A stretch of DNA of 64,000 nucleotides from Pandoraea sp. PE-S2T-3. Lineage in GTDB: Bacteria > Pseudomonadota > Gammaproteobacteria > Burkholderiales > Burkholderiaceae. Below the pieces are notes generated by a model. That model had not been told where the DNA came from. It searched no databases and saw only the letters and a program-made list of their open reading frames with translations. The stretch lies in NCBI RefSeq assembly GCF_002179965.1, contig NZ_NGUQ01000007.1:62001-126000 (forward strand). Direction: 5' to 3'. The position numbers and the translations under genes were made by a program. Every line of letters starts with the position of its first letter. Position 1 is the stretch's first letter. This document shows positions 26,534-35,792 of the stretch, in pieces.

Positions 26534-27010
26534 TCAGAGCGCTTTCGTCAGCAGCACCGTGGTGAATCCGCTATCCCATTCCTCGTCGGGATATGTCGCG
26601 ACCTCGGCATAACCGTGCTTGCCGTAAAACGCGCGGCTCTGTGTGTTGAACGTATCGGTTTCCAGCCGCGCCAGTGTCTGCCCGTTCGCGCGCATCTGCG
26701 CTTCGGCATGGGAGAGCAGCGTTGCCCCGAGACCCGATCGTTGCCGCGCCGGCGAGACGTGCAAGGCGTCGATGAAATCGCCTGCCACGTGCACCATCCC
26801 GGCCACCGCCCCGTCAACGGTAGCGACCGTGAATTCCGGCCAATGTGCCTCGACATAAGCGCGAGTGCGTTCGCCAGAACCATGCGCCGCAGCGGCTTCC
26901 GGGCGCAGTTCTGGCGCCCAAGTGGCGAGATAGGTTTGCATCAGCAGCGCGGTCACCGCATCGATATCCGCCGCACTCGCAGTACGCAGCGTCACTTCAG
27001 GACCAGGCAT
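26534..27010 (-). CDS. GNAT-family N-acetyltransferase
   Basis: 158-aa acetyl-CoA dependent acyltransferase. Motif A is LHVSPARQRSGLGATLLSHAEAQMRANG and motif B SRAFYGKHGYAEV; the N-terminal TLRTASAADIDAVTALLMQTYLATWAP is typical. The start overlaps the helicase stop by 14 bp, so it is translated from the same message. The substrate is unknown; being in a LexA-boxed operon is unusual for GNATs. Confidence 0.9.
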   Translation of the reverse strand: MPGPEVTLRTASAADIDAVTALLMQTYLATWAPELRPEAAAAHGSGERTRAYVEAHWPEFTVATVDGAVAGMVHVAGDFIDALHVSPARQRSGLGATLLSHAEAQMRANGQTLARLETDTFNTQSRAFYGKHGYAEVATYPDEEWDSGFTTVLLTKAL

Positions 27011-29117
27011 TGCGAAGCCTCCGTGCTACGTCGATATGCACCGTCACATCGCCCACCGGACCGGCAGGCCCCTCACCTTCTCGCGGCTTGGGCAGCATCT
27101 CGAACAGCGGCAGCATCTTGTCCGATACGAAGCGGCTACGCGTGCCGTACACGTGACGGTCGCCCAGACCGGTTTGTTGATGCACGTAGAACCGTTGCGG
27201 CACAACCAGTTGCAGCGACGCCTTCGCGCGCGTCATGGCCACGTACAGCAATCGGCGTTCTTCCTCGATGTCCTCGTCGTCACCAGTACTCATGTCGGAC
27301 GGGATACAACCGTCGACCACGTTAAGCACGTAGACCGAGTTCCACTCCTGCCCCTTTGCGCTGTGAATCGTCGAGAGAATCAGATAGTCCTCATCGAGCA
27401 GCGGCGGGCCGGATTGGGCGCTCGTGGCATCGGGCGGATCGAGCGTCAGTTCGGTCAAAAACTGTTCGCGCGAGCCGTAGGTCCCGGCAATGCGGGCGAG
27501 CTGCTCGAGATCGGCCTGACGCACGGCCGCATCATCGAACCGCTGGGTGAGCAGCGGCGCGTACCAGCGCAAGGCGAGATCGACATCGGCGGGCCACGCA
27601 AGGCGCGTGTCATTCAACGTTCTGAACACTTCTGCAAAGCCGCGCCAATCATGCACAGCCGCCGATGGCGGTTTGAAATCGGCAAGCACCTGCGCGGGGG
27701 TCGCGGACTGTGCCATCGCATCGAGCAGGCGCGTGGCGCTCACGGGCCCGATACCGGGGATGAGCTGCGCCACGCGAAAGCCCGACAGACGGCTCGCGGG
27801 GTTATGCGCCCAACGCAAAATCGAGAGCATGTCCTTGACGTGGGCCGCTTCGAGAAACTTCAAGCCACCGAACTTCACGAACGGAATGTTGCGCCGCGTG
27901 AGTTCGAGTTCGAGCGCGGCACTGTGACTGCCCGTGCGAAAAAGCACGGCCTGTTGCTTCAGCTTCGTGCCGGTCTCGCGCTGTTCCAGCACCTGATCGG
28001 CAACCCAGCGCGCCTGACCGGATTCATCGCTCACGTTCACCAACTGTGGCAACTGCGTTGACTGACGATCGGTCCAGAGCGCTTTGGCGTAGCGCTCGGT
28101 CGATTCGGCAATCACGGCATTCGAGGCATCGAGAATGGGCTGAGTCGAACGGTAGTTGCGCTCCAGCGTAATCACATGCGCTGGCTCGGCAAACTGGCCC
28201 GGGAAGTCGAGGATGTTGCGAATGGTGGCGGCACGAAACGCATAGATCGACTGGGCATCGTCACCGACGACCGTCAGGCCCCGTCCGTCCGGCTTCATCG
28301 CGAGCAGAATCTGCGCCTGAAGACGGTTAGTGTCCTGATACTCGTCGACCAGCACATGATCGAAGCGCGCCCCAAGCTCGCGCGCCAGTTCAGGCGCGGT
28401 CATCATCTCGGCCCAGTACAGCAGCAGGTCGTCGTAGTCGAGCACGTGCTGCGACTGCTTGGCATCGACGTAAGCGCCGAACAACGTCTTCAACTGCGCT
28501 TCCCACTGCGCGCACCACGGGAAGTGTTTCGCCAGCACCTCGGCGAGCGGCGCCTGACTATTCACCGCCCGCGAGTAAATCGACAGGCAGGTGCCCTTCA
28601 GCGGAAAGCGGGACTGCGTGGCCGAGAAGCCCAGTTCGTGCCGCGACAGGCCGAGCAGGTCCTCAGCGTCGCTGCGGTCATGAATAGTGAACGCTTCCGA
28701 AAGCCCGATGCGCGTCGCGAAGTCGCGCAACAACCGTGCGCCGACGGCGTGGAACGTGCCGGCCCATGGCAGCGACGGCGGTTGCGACGAGGCCAGCCCG
28801 AGCACCTTTTGCAGCACGGCACCGGCGCGGCGCTCCATCTCTCCCGCAGCGCGCCGGGAGAACGTCAGCAACAGGAGGCGATTAGGGTCGGCACCCCGCG
28901 CGATCAGGTTGGCCACGCGATGGGCGAGCGTGCTGGTCTTGCCGGAGCCTGCCCCTGCGATGACCAGGAGCGGCCCGCCGGGCGTGCCGTCGTCGCCCAC
29001 GCCGTAGTCGACGGCTTCGCGCTGGCGGTCGTTGAGTTCGGCCCACGGGTCGCGGGCGGCGGGCGTCGGCGCTGGAGTCGGTGCAGGATTCGGCGCTGGA
29101 ATCGGCTTATCTGACAT
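26997..29117 (-). CDS. UvrD/Rep-family ATP-dependent DNA helicase
   Basis: 706-aa superfamily 1A 3'-5' helicase. All key motifs are present: Q motif LNDRQREAV, Walker A VIAGAGSGKTSTL (residues 53-64), Walker B VLVDEYQDTN, motif III VVGDDAQSIYAFR, motif IV LERNYRST, motif V STIHSAKGQEWNSVYV and motif VI LLYVAMTRAK. The first 20 residues are Pro-Ala repeats. It resembles the shorter UvrD-like helicases that accompany LexA regulons more than the 720-790 aa UvrD. The start ATG has no clear ribosome binding site but begins where the family does. A LexA-like box lies about 60 bases upstream. Confidence 0.92.
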   Translation of the reverse strand: MSDKPIPAPNPAPTPAPTPAARDPWAELNDRQREAVDYGVGDDGTPGGPLLVIAGAGSGKTSTLAHRVANLIARGADPNRLLLLTFSRRAAGEMERRAGAVLQKVLGLASSQPPSLPWAGTFHAVGARLLRDFATRIGLSEAFTIHDRSDAEDLLGLSRHELGFSATQSRFPLKGTCLSIYSRAVNSQAPLAEVLAKHFPWCAQWEAQLKTLFGAYVDAKQSQHVLDYDDLLLYWAEMMTAPELARELGARFDHVLVDEYQDTNRLQAQILLAMKPDGRGLTVVGDDAQSIYAFRAATIRNILDFPGQFAEPAHVITLERNYRSTQPILDASNAVIAESTERYAKALWTDRQSTQLPQLVNVSDESGQARWVADQVLEQRETGTKLKQQAVLFRTGSHSAALELELTRRNIPFVKFGGLKFLEAAHVKDMLSILRWAHNPASRLSGFRVAQLIPGIGPVSATRLLDAMAQSATPAQVLADFKPPSAAVHDWRGFAEVFRTLNDTRLAWPADVDLALRWYAPLLTQRFDDAAVRQADLEQLARIAGTYGSREQFLTELTLDPPDATSAQSGPPLLDEDYLILSTIHSAKGQEWNSVYVLNVVDGCIPSDMSTGDDEDIEEERRLLYVAMTRAKASLQLVVPQRFYVHQQTGLGDRHVYGTRSRFVSDKMLPLFEMLPKPREGEGPAGPVGDVTVHIDVARRLRNAWS

Positions 29118-29177
29118 GCAAGACAAGGGAGGCTGGAGGATCGGCGAGTCGGTGAGCCGGGCAGCGAGCGCACCGAC

Positions 29178-29197
29178 TACTGTATATTTATACATTA
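29178..29197. promoter_or_regulatory. LexA (SOS) box
   Basis: TACTGTATATTTATACATTA differs from the E. coli consensus TACTGTATATATATACAGTA at two positions; the left CTGT is perfect and the right ACAG reads ACAT. It lies between the divergent helicase and DUF72 starts. Confidence 0.7.
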
Positions 29198-29240
29198 TAA
29201 CGATCGCATCGACGCTCATCGAGTCACAGGGTTTCGAGTC

Positions 29241-30248
29241 ATGACATTGCGTGTCGGCACATCGTCCTGGACCGACCGGACACTCATTGCCTGCGGGCGC
29301 TTTTACCCGCCGGGCGTCAACACGCCCGAAGCGCGGCTGCGCCACTACGCGTCGCGTTTCGATCTGGTGGAAGTCGACAGCAGCTACTACCACCTGCCTG
29401 ACGCGGGCATGGCGTGGCGCTGGACGCAGCGCACGCCGCCATCGTTTCGCTTTCACATCAAGGCCTTCCGCGCGTTCACCGGACACACGACGCCCGTCAG
29501 TGCCCTGCCTGCGGATATTGCGGCTGCGCTGGGTTCTTCTCACGACCGGGCGTTGGGTTCCGCCGATGCCGCTATCGACGCCTCAGCCAATCTCCCGGCC
29601 GAGCTACGTGACGAGCTTTGGCGACGGTATCTGGAAGCCATCGAGCCGCTGCGCCAGAGCGGGCAACTGACGGCGATCCATTTCCAGTTCTCGCCGCGCG
29701 TGAAGAACGACCGCGCCGGGCGCGCGCTCGTGTTCGACACCGCCAGACGGCTCGATGGCGAGCGCCACGCGATCGAGTTTCGGCATCGCAGCTGGTTCGA
29801 CACGCCCTCCCGCGAAGCCGCCACGCTGGCGATGCTGCGTGAGACGGGCGCCGCACACACCATCGTCGACAGCCCCACCGAATTCGAAAACACCGTGCCC
29901 GCCGTCTGGGCGACCACACGCGACGACCTTTGTGTCGTGCGTCTGCATGGCCGCAATGCGGCGGCGTGGAACCGGCGCGGCATCACCGCGTCATCGGGCC
30001 GATTCGTCCATGAATACAGCGCGAGCGAATTGATCGACATTTCGGCACGCGTGGCGCGTATTGCCGCGAAGGCCGACGACACCCACGTGCTCTTCAACAC
30101 CAATCACGAAGATCAGGGCATGCGCAATGCCGCGGCATTCCAACGCACGATTGCGGGGCTGGCACGAGGCGATATCACGCTGGGCACTACCGATGCCGAG
30201 GACGAATGGGATGCTCTCGATCCGGACGACGTGTCACCTTGGCGATGA
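29241..30248 (+). CDS. DUF72 (YecE-like) protein
   Basis: 335-aa TIM-barrel protein of DUF72. Markers: LRVGTSSWTD at the N-terminus, FDLVEVDSSYYHLP, FRFHIKAFRAFTGH, the middle AIHFQFSPRV and IEFRHRSWF, and HVLFNTNHEDQGMRNA near the end. No catalytic activity is established. Length is slightly above the usual 240-300 aa, with an acidic C-terminal tail (DAEDEWDALDPDD). It faces the helicase across the shared LexA box and may be induced by DNA damage; its 3' end overlaps the convergent CLC gene by 15 bp. Confidence 0.9.
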   Translation: MTLRVGTSSWTDRTLIACGRFYPPGVNTPEARLRHYASRFDLVEVDSSYYHLPDAGMAWRWTQRTPPSFRFHIKAFRAFTGHTTPVSALPADIAAALGSSHDRALGSADAAIDASANLPAELRDELWRRYLEAIEPLRQSGQLTAIHFQFSPRVKNDRAGRALVFDTARRLDGERHAIEFRHRSWFDTPSREAATLAMLRETGAAHTIVDSPTEFENTVPAVWATTRDDLCVVRLHGRNAAAWNRRGITASSGRFVHEYSASELIDISARVARIAAKADDTHVLFNTNHEDQGMRNAAAFQRTIAGLARGDITLGTTDAEDEWDALDPDDVSPWR

Positions 30249-31571
30249 ATCGTCGTTGATCTGCGAGCGCGAGCGCTGCGCCTCACGCCATGCGGGCAGA
30301 TCGGCCAGACGCGCCCCTTCGGGCACGACTCCATGCTTGCCGTGTCCGAGACGCTGCGATTTGTAGATGCCGGTATGTCCCGAGCAGAGATACGCCAGCA
30401 CGCAGGCGATGGCGGCATACCCGCCGATTTGCGGGCCGAAGATCTCGATGGCCATCAGCGTCGACGCGATCGGCGTATTCGCCGCCCCGGCAAACACGGC
30501 CACGAAACCGACGCCCGCGAGCACGGCAGCGGGCAGCGTGAGCACGTGAGACAGCGCATTGCCCAGCGTCGCACCGATGTAGAACAGCGGCGTGACTTCC
30601 CCACCTTTGAAGCCCGAGCCCAGCGTCACCACGGTAAATAGCGATTTGCCGAGAAAGTCGTACCACGGCAGCGTCGTATGGAAGGCGTCGACGATGGTCG
30701 GAATGCCGAGGCCGAGATACTGCGGCGTGCCGAGTGCCGTCGCCGCGACGGCGACCAACACCCCACCCACGACCGGACGCAGCGGTGCGTAGGCGATACG
30801 GCGCTTCATGAACGCCGACATGGCGTGCGTCGCCTGCGCGAAGCCCATCCCGACGAGACCACAGGCCACGCCCGCGACGGCCGCACTCATGGCCCCCGCC
30901 ACCGACATCGACGCCCCGAACAGTTGCGGCGCGATCGCATATGCCGTGTGATGCACGCCCCACGCGCGCGTCACTGCGTCACCGACGAGCGCGGCGACGA
31001 GGCTCGGCAGCAAGGCGTCGTAGCGCAAGCGGCCAATCGCGAGCACTTCCAGCCCGAATACGGCTCCGGCAAGCGGCGTGCCGAACACGGAAGCAAAGCC
31101 CGCCGCGATCCCCGACATCAACAACACGCGACGTTGTTCCCCGGAGAGCCGGAAGACGTGCGTGAGTTGATCGGCCAACGCACCGCCCATCTGCACGGCA
31201 GTGCCTTCACGGCCCGCCGAGCCGCCGAACAGATGAGTGATGACGGTACCGGCCAGCACCAGCGGCGCCATACGCAAGGGTACGACACGGCGAGGGTCGT
31301 GAATCTCGTCGATCAGCAGGTTATTACCAGCCTCTACGCTTGCGCCGAGCCGCAGGTACAGCCAGCCCACGGCAAAGCCCGCGACGGGCAGCAGCCAGAG
31401 CAGCCACGGATGCAGGAGTCGTGTGTCGGTAACGAACTCGAGTGCGACGAGCAGCAGCGCGCTGGCGCTACCGGCCATCACGCCGACGAGCGCAGCCAAC
31501 GCACTCGCACGTGCGGCACGCGGCAGCACATCGGCCAGCTCGCGCAAAGGGGAATGGTCAAACATCTTCAT
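30234..31571 (-). CDS. CLC-F type fluoride/proton antiporter
   Basis: 445-aa CLC membrane transporter with about ten or more helices. The selectivity segment reads EAGNNLLIDEIHD (residues 81-93), the GNNLI variant that marks the fluoride-exporting CLC-F clade in place of GSGIP. The gating Glu is in GGSAGREGTAVQMGG (Glu122), and FAGAANTPIASTLMAIEIFG follows later. It would expel fluoride in exchange for protons. A fluoride riboswitch lies upstream in the leader, which strongly supports the call. The start at ATG 31571 lacks a ribosome binding site; ATG 31565 is equally possible. A 15-bp overlap with the convergent DUF72 end is present. Confidence 0.92.
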   Translation of the reverse strand: MKMFDHSPLRELADVLPRAARASALAALVGVMAGSASALLLVALEFVTDTRLLHPWLLWLLPVAGFAVGWLYLRLGASVEAGNNLLIDEIHDPRRVVPLRMAPLVLAGTVITHLFGGSAGREGTAVQMGGALADQLTHVFRLSGEQRRVLLMSGIAAGFASVFGTPLAGAVFGLEVLAIGRLRYDALLPSLVAALVGDAVTRAWGVHHTAYAIAPQLFGASMSVAGAMSAAVAGVACGLVGMGFAQATHAMSAFMKRRIAYAPLRPVVGGVLVAVAATALGTPQYLGLGIPTIVDAFHTTLPWYDFLGKSLFTVVTLGSGFKGGEVTPLFYIGATLGNALSHVLTLPAAVLAGVGFVAVFAGAANTPIASTLMAIEIFGPQIGGYAAIACVLAYLCSGHTGIYKSQRLGHGKHGVVPEGARLADLPAWREAQRSRSQINDDSSPR

Positions 31572-31725
31572 GGTGTGCGCACACAGGGCAACGCATCGGA
31601 CGGGCCGATGCCATCGACGAATCGCCTGAACATTACCGGGGGGAAGCTGGGAAGAAACACGGAGGAATGAGACGCGAAGAACGTCCGCACGCATAGCCCG
31701 CAACCTCCCGGCACGCCAGGATCTT

Positions 31726-31789
31726 GCAGGCATCATCAGCCCCGTGGCGGGGCGGTTTGCGAAACGAACGCCGGAGGTATGCCATCTCC
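31726..31789 (-). ncRNA. Fluoride riboswitch (crcB motif)
   Basis: Read on the minus strand: GGAGATGGCATACCTCC, a loop ending in AAACCGCC, a GCCCCG/CGGGGC hairpin, and CTGATGATGCCTGC. The GGCAT of the first loop complements ATGCC near the end, the pseudoknot of this class. It matches the conserved crcB positions closely. It is about 155 nt before the CLC-F start, so the mechanism could involve a terminator or ribosome binding in between. Confidence 0.93.
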
Positions 31790-31964
31790 GTTGAAGCTGT
31801 CGCCATGCTATCAGGAAGCGAGGGCACTCACAATGCGTGACACTTTTGCCCCGTTTCGTGGGCCGGAATGCCATAGCCCATCAGGACTTTCCGATATATC
31901 GCCCCATTGCCGTTTTGCCTGCACAACCGCCTCTAGAATCGGCAACGGATCGACGGAGGCTGCC

Positions 31965-32522
31965 ATGACCACAGACACGCAATACACCGATCGGGTGAGC
32001 CGCTACGACTGGACCGACATCACGCAGCTATGGCATTGCGTGATGACGTGCACCACCCCGGGCTGGGACCCGGGCAAGGCGCTGGAATATTTGGTGCTCA
32101 AAGGCTTCGAGTTGAGCGGCGCGGAGGTTCGGTGGCCGTATCGGGTGACCGTGCTAGGTGCAAAAAACGCGGAACAGATCGATGGACTGGTTTACGTGTC
32201 CGGCATCAACGCAATGATCGAATGCAAGGATCTTTCGGATATCAGGACGCGCAGAAAGCAGCGGATAGATTTCACGCCGATTGCGAAACTACGCAGTCAA
32301 TTGGCACGGCGACCGTCCGATTTGATCGGCTGCATCTTCACGAGTGGCGACTACACGGATGCGGCGGTCACGATGGTCAATTTCACCAAACCGCAGACCA
32401 TCCTGTGCTGGACAGGACAGGAAATCGAGGCATGCATTCAGCGACAGGATTTCGCGCGCCTGATGCGCACGAAATATGAGGAATGTCTCGAATACGGCAA
32501 GCACTACGATCAACCCAAGTAA
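31965..32522 (+). CDS. PD-(D/E)XK nuclease-like protein (restriction endonuclease-like)
   Basis: 185 aa. The nuclease-fold signature is visible: an early helix with LEYLVLKGFELSGAEVRWPY, then EQIDGLVYVSGINAMIECKDLS, in which Asp and Glu-Cys-Lys form the D-ExK metal site as in Mrr-like endonucleases. A C-terminal block FTSGDYTDAAVTMVNF resembles the Mrr-type restatement of substrate binding. GGAGG before ATG 31965 supports the start. Codon and base use (near 55% GC) are below the neighbours, hinting at transfer. Fourteen bases downstream comes an unrecognised gene, likely cotranslated. A DNA-targeting defence role is possible but unproved. Confidence 0.7.
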   Translation: MTTDTQYTDRVSRYDWTDITQLWHCVMTCTTPGWDPGKALEYLVLKGFELSGAEVRWPYRVTVLGAKNAEQIDGLVYVSGINAMIECKDLSDIRTRRKQRIDFTPIAKLRSQLARRPSDLIGCIFTSGDYTDAAVTMVNFTKPQTILCWTGQEIEACIQRQDFARLMRTKYEECLEYGKHYDQPK

Positions 32523-32536
32523 AGAACGGATCTCAC

Positions 32537-33085
32537 ATGAAACGCTGTATCGTCTGTCCATCGGAGAGCGGCTTCAAACTGCTGAAGGCGTGGCTCCCAA
32601 ACGAAATCACGGATTCCTCGCGATTCTTCGTCAGCACAGGTGTGTGGCGAACAGTACCGATCGCACAAGGGGCCGTATTCCACGAGAAAGCACCCACGCT
32701 ACTGATACAGAACGCCTACACCGTGGATGACACGTGGGTCCTGGATCAACAGGGAAGCGCCGAATCCATGCTGTCTTTGGCGGGATCGCCAAGTCGTTAT
32801 GAAGTCCGTATGGCAGCGCCAACGCTTGAAGTGATGCTCTTCGAGACGGCGGAAATGATGGATGCCGTCTTTGGCGAGAAAGTGACCGACGTACTGCGCT
32901 TGTTGGGCTATTACGACCCCCAACGGGCGATTCGTGAGGCTGGCACGACGGTGGACGAAATCATCGAGCGCATGAGTCCATCCACCATTGATTTGCTCCG
33001 CACCACACCTACGGCGCAGGACATTCTTGATGGCATCACCACGCTCGATGCCAAATACGCTGCCTGGGAGTATGCGGAACTATAA
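32537..33085 (+). CDS. Unrecognised protein partnered with the nuclease-like gene
   Basis: 182 aa, no family recognised with confidence. It begins KRCIVCPSESGFKLLKAWLP and continues with APTLLIQNAYTVDD and a conserved-looking PTLEVMLFETAEMM. The spacing of these blocks loosely recalls a Toprim-like fold (E...D-x-D...E), but the acidic pair would be missing (QNAYT), so I rate that as weak. It is soluble, with no signal peptide. It lies 14 bases after the nuclease-like gene and shares its lower GC, so the two form a cassette between the CLC-F and catalase genes. Confidence 0.75.
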   Translation: MKRCIVCPSESGFKLLKAWLPNEITDSSRFFVSTGVWRTVPIAQGAVFHEKAPTLLIQNAYTVDDTWVLDQQGSAESMLSLAGSPSRYEVRMAAPTLEVMLFETAEMMDAVFGEKVTDVLRLLGYYDPQRAIREAGTTVDEIIERMSPSTIDLLRTTPTAQDILDGITTLDAKYAAWEYAEL

Positions 33086-33139
33086 CGGCGGGGACGATGC
33101 CAAGCATCGCCACCCGCCGCATTCACGCCGCACTCCGCT

Positions 33140-33164
33140 ATCGCCCCAGAGTCGCCGGGGCGAT
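33140..33164. terminator. Possible stem-loop between cassette and catalase
   Basis: ATCGCCCC (33140-33147) pairs with GGGGCGAT (33157-33164). No T-tract, so weak. Confidence 0.35.
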
Positions 33165-33187
33165 TACCTTCGCGCTTAATACGTCAA

Positions 33188-34657
33188 TTACTTCTTCGCG
33201 CTCTTCACCGCTTTCTCGATACGCGCACCCACGTCGGCGTCGATCTGCTTCCAGTAGTCGAACGCACGCTCCAGCACCGGGCTTCGCACGCCTGCGAGCA
33301 ACGCGCCCGACACCGTCTCGACGAGACGTGCCCGTGCGGCGTCGTCAAACACGTTGCGCACCAGATTTCCCGGCTGCGAGAAATCGTCGTCTTCCTTGTG
33401 CAGCGTGTACGCGTTACGCACCATGTCGCCGTCCGACTCCCAGCCGTCTTCCGCAGCGCCGGTCTGATCGGCGTACGGACGTCCACCGCTGTTCGGCACG
33501 TACGTCGGCGCATTGCCGCTATGTTCGAACGCCATATGCCCGTCGAACATGTACGACTGCACGGGCACCTTCGGGCGGTTGACCGGCAGTTGGTGGAAGT
33601 TCGTACCGATGCGATTGCGCTGCGCATCGTTGTAAGCGAACGCACGGCCCAGCAGCATCTTGTCCGGCGACAAGCCGATGCCCGGCACCGTATTTCCTGG
33701 CGAGAAGGCCGCTTGTTCGATCTGCGCGAAGAAATTCTCCGGATTGCGGTTGAGCGTCATCTTGCCCACCTTGATCAGCGGATAGTCCTTGTGCGACCAC
33801 GTCTTCGTGAGATCGAACGGGTTGAAGCGGTACTGCTTGGCGTCGGCATACGGCATGACCTGCACCGACATGATCCAGCTCGGGTTTTCACCGCGGGCAA
33901 TCGCGTCGAACAGATCGCGGCGGTGGAAATCGGCGTCCTGACCGGACATCGTCGCCGCTTCGGCGTTGCTGAAGAATTCCATACCTTGTTCCGTATGGAA
34001 GTGATACTTCACCCAGAATTTCTCGCCGCTGGCGTTGACCCACATGTAGGTATGCGAACCATAACCGTTCATGTGTCGCCACGTACGCGGCAGGCCACGA
34101 TCGCCCATCAGATAGGTGACCTGATGCGCCGACTCCGGATTGTTGGTCCAGAAGTCCCATTGCATGTGGTTATCGCGCAGCCCCGAATCGGGCAAACGCT
34201 TCTGGCTCCGGATGAAGTGCGGAAACTTCATCGGATCGCGGACAAAGAAGATCGGGGTGTTGTTACCGACGAGATCGTAGTTGCCTTCGTCGGTATAGAA
34301 CTTGAGGGAGAATCCGCGCACGTCGCGCCACGTATCGGGGCTGCCGGATTCGCCCGCGACGGTGGAAAAGCGCGCGAGCATCTCGGTTTTCGCGCCTTTC
34401 TTGAACAACGACGCCTTCGTGTAGCGACTCACATCCTCAGAGGTTTCGAAGACACCGAAGGCACCGGCACCTTTGGCGTGAGGCTGGCGCTCAGGCACCT
34501 TCTCACGGTTGAAATGCGCCATCTGTTCGATGAAGTGAACGTCATGGAGCAACAGCGGACCGTCCGGCCCGACCGACAGCGTATTGCGATCGCTCGCCGC
34601 CGGGGCGCCCGCACCGGTCGTGGATCCGGTGTCGTGACGTTCTTTCTCTTTGCTCAT
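33188..34657 (-). CDS. katA: Monofunctional heme catalase (clade 3)
   Basis: 489-aa small-subunit catalase that decomposes hydrogen peroxide in the cytoplasm. The catalytic His is in [15 protein letters not shown], Asn in [16 protein letters not shown], and the proximal heme Tyr in [17 protein letters not shown]. The size and NADPH-type clade 3 core match KatA. GGAGG 6 bases upstream supports the start. It stands alone, convergent to the nuclease-like cassette and 186 bp from the SDR gene end. No regulator is adjacent. Confidence 0.93.
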   Translation of the reverse strand: MSKEKERHDTGSTTGAGAPAASDRNTLSVGPDGPLLLHDVHFIEQMAHFNREKVPERQPHAKGAGAFGVFETSEDVSRYTKASLFKKGAKTEMLARFSTVAGESGSPDTWRDVRGFSLKFYTDEGNYDLVGNNTPIFFVRDPMKFPHFIRSQKRLPDSGLRDNHMQWDFWTNNPESAHQVTYLMGDRGLPRTWRHMNGYGSHTYMWVNASGEKFWVKYHFHTEQGMEFFSNAEAATMSGQDADFHRRDLFDAIARGENPSWIMSVQVMPYADAKQYRFNPFDLTKTWSHKDYPLIKVGKMTLNRNPENFFAQIEQAAFSPGNTVPGIGLSPDKMLLGRAFAYNDAQRNRIGTNFHQLPVNRPKVPVQSYMFDGHMAFEHSGNAPTYVPNSGGRPYADQTGAAEDGWESDGDMVRNAYTLHKEDDDFSQPGNLVRNVFDDAARARLVETVSGALLAGVRSPVLERAFDYWKQIDADVGARIEKAVKSAKK

Positions 34658-34843
34658 ACATACCTCCAGACATCAAGGTGGGTGGGGAGAGGGAGAGAAT
34701 AGATTTGCAAGTGGTTCAAAGCATAATACAGGACGGTGACTTTGACCCATCAAGGCGTCGCGCGTTGAATATTCGTCAACTTGCGACAGATCAATTCGCC
34801 AACGCTCCCCTCTCACCGCCGCTTGAAAATCGCGAGTGCGATA

Positions 34844-35620
34844 TCAAGCCTGACGCCCGGCCATCACCCCGCCGTCGACCGGCAGCACCGTGCCGGTGAT
34901 CCACGATGCGGCGTCCGATGCGAGAAACAGAATCGCCTCGGCCACATCACGCGGCTGACCGTTGCGGCCAAGCGGGTGGAACGCGTTGAACGCGGGCAGT
35001 GTGGCTTTGACTTCGTCGTCGCTCATGAACGTGTTGTAGACCGGCGTCTCGACCACGGCCGGGGCCACCGTATTGATGCGAATGTTGAGCGGCGCGAGTT
35101 CGATGGCGAGATTGCGCGTGAGAGCATGCACGCCGGCGTTCGCGGCCGAGTACGCCGATGAGGGCGTGGCCCCGATGGCCTGCAACGCCCACAGCGAGCC
35201 GGTCTGCACAATGGCACCGCCGCCGCGTTGCATCATTGCCTTGGCAGCCGCCTGCGCCATGAAAAACTTGCCCTTGAGGATGATGTCGACAAAGCCGTCG
35301 TACTCCGCCTCGTCCAGTTCCAAAAACGCCTTGGGACGGAACACGCCCGCGTTGTTCACCAGAATGTCGACACCCCCGAAGGCCGACGTCGCCAGCTCGA
35401 CCAGCGCCGACGCCGTCGCCGGTTGAGCGATGTCGCCCGCCAGATAACGCACATTGACGCCCGTCGGGTCGATTTGTGCGGCCGCCGCCGCGAGCTTGGC
35501 CGCGTCACGGCCACCGATCACCACGCGGGCGCCCTCAGCGACCAGACGCGTCGCCACTTCCTTGCCGATGCCGGATCCGCCACCCGTGATGATGGCAACC
35601 TTGGAAGAAAAACTTTTCAT
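34844..35620 (-). CDS. SDR-family oxidoreductase with Asn replacing the catalytic Lys
   Basis: 258-aa classical short-chain dehydrogenase. Cofactor motif GGGSGIG, LVNNAG and the C-terminal VLPVDGG are standard, and Ser/Tyr are in place (Tyr157), but the YxxxK motif reads YSAANAG, with Asn161 (codon AAC) in the Lys position. AGGAG 10 bases before ATG 35620 sets the start. Divergent from a LysR gene across 172 bp, so probably its target. With the Lys missing, activity may be reduced or the protein may act in a variant mechanism. Confidence 0.88.
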   Translation of the reverse strand: MKSFSSKVAIITGGGSGIGKEVATRLVAEGARVVIGGRDAAKLAAAAAQIDPTGVNVRYLAGDIAQPATASALVELATSAFGGVDILVNNAGVFRPKAFLELDEAEYDGFVDIILKGKFFMAQAAAKAMMQRGGGAIVQTGSLWALQAIGATPSSAYSAANAGVHALTRNLAIELAPLNIRINTVAPAVVETPVYNTFMSDDEVKATLPAFNAFHPLGRNGQPRDVAEAILFLASDAASWITGTVLPVDGGVMAGRQA

Positions 35621-35792
35621 TTTGCTGACTCCTGAAGACTTGTCTATGACTCGATAGATAACGCCGGACGTCGCTATGGCATGCACCGTTACCGCACACC
35701 ACCGTCGTCGTTCGATATCCACATTGTTGGCGTCGGACGGGGTCTTCACAAATCAGTTATTCTGCGTCGCATTGAAAGAAAATCTTTCCACC

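Noticed and set aside
28176-29114. Plus-strand frame of 312 codons across the helicase gene
   Set aside because: Fully antisense to a helicase with all motifs present; composition is typical of a shadow frame.
32537-33085. Firm assignment of the cassette's second protein as a Toprim nuclease
   Set aside because: The DxD pair expected in Toprim is absent (QNAYT), so the resemblance is too weak to use.
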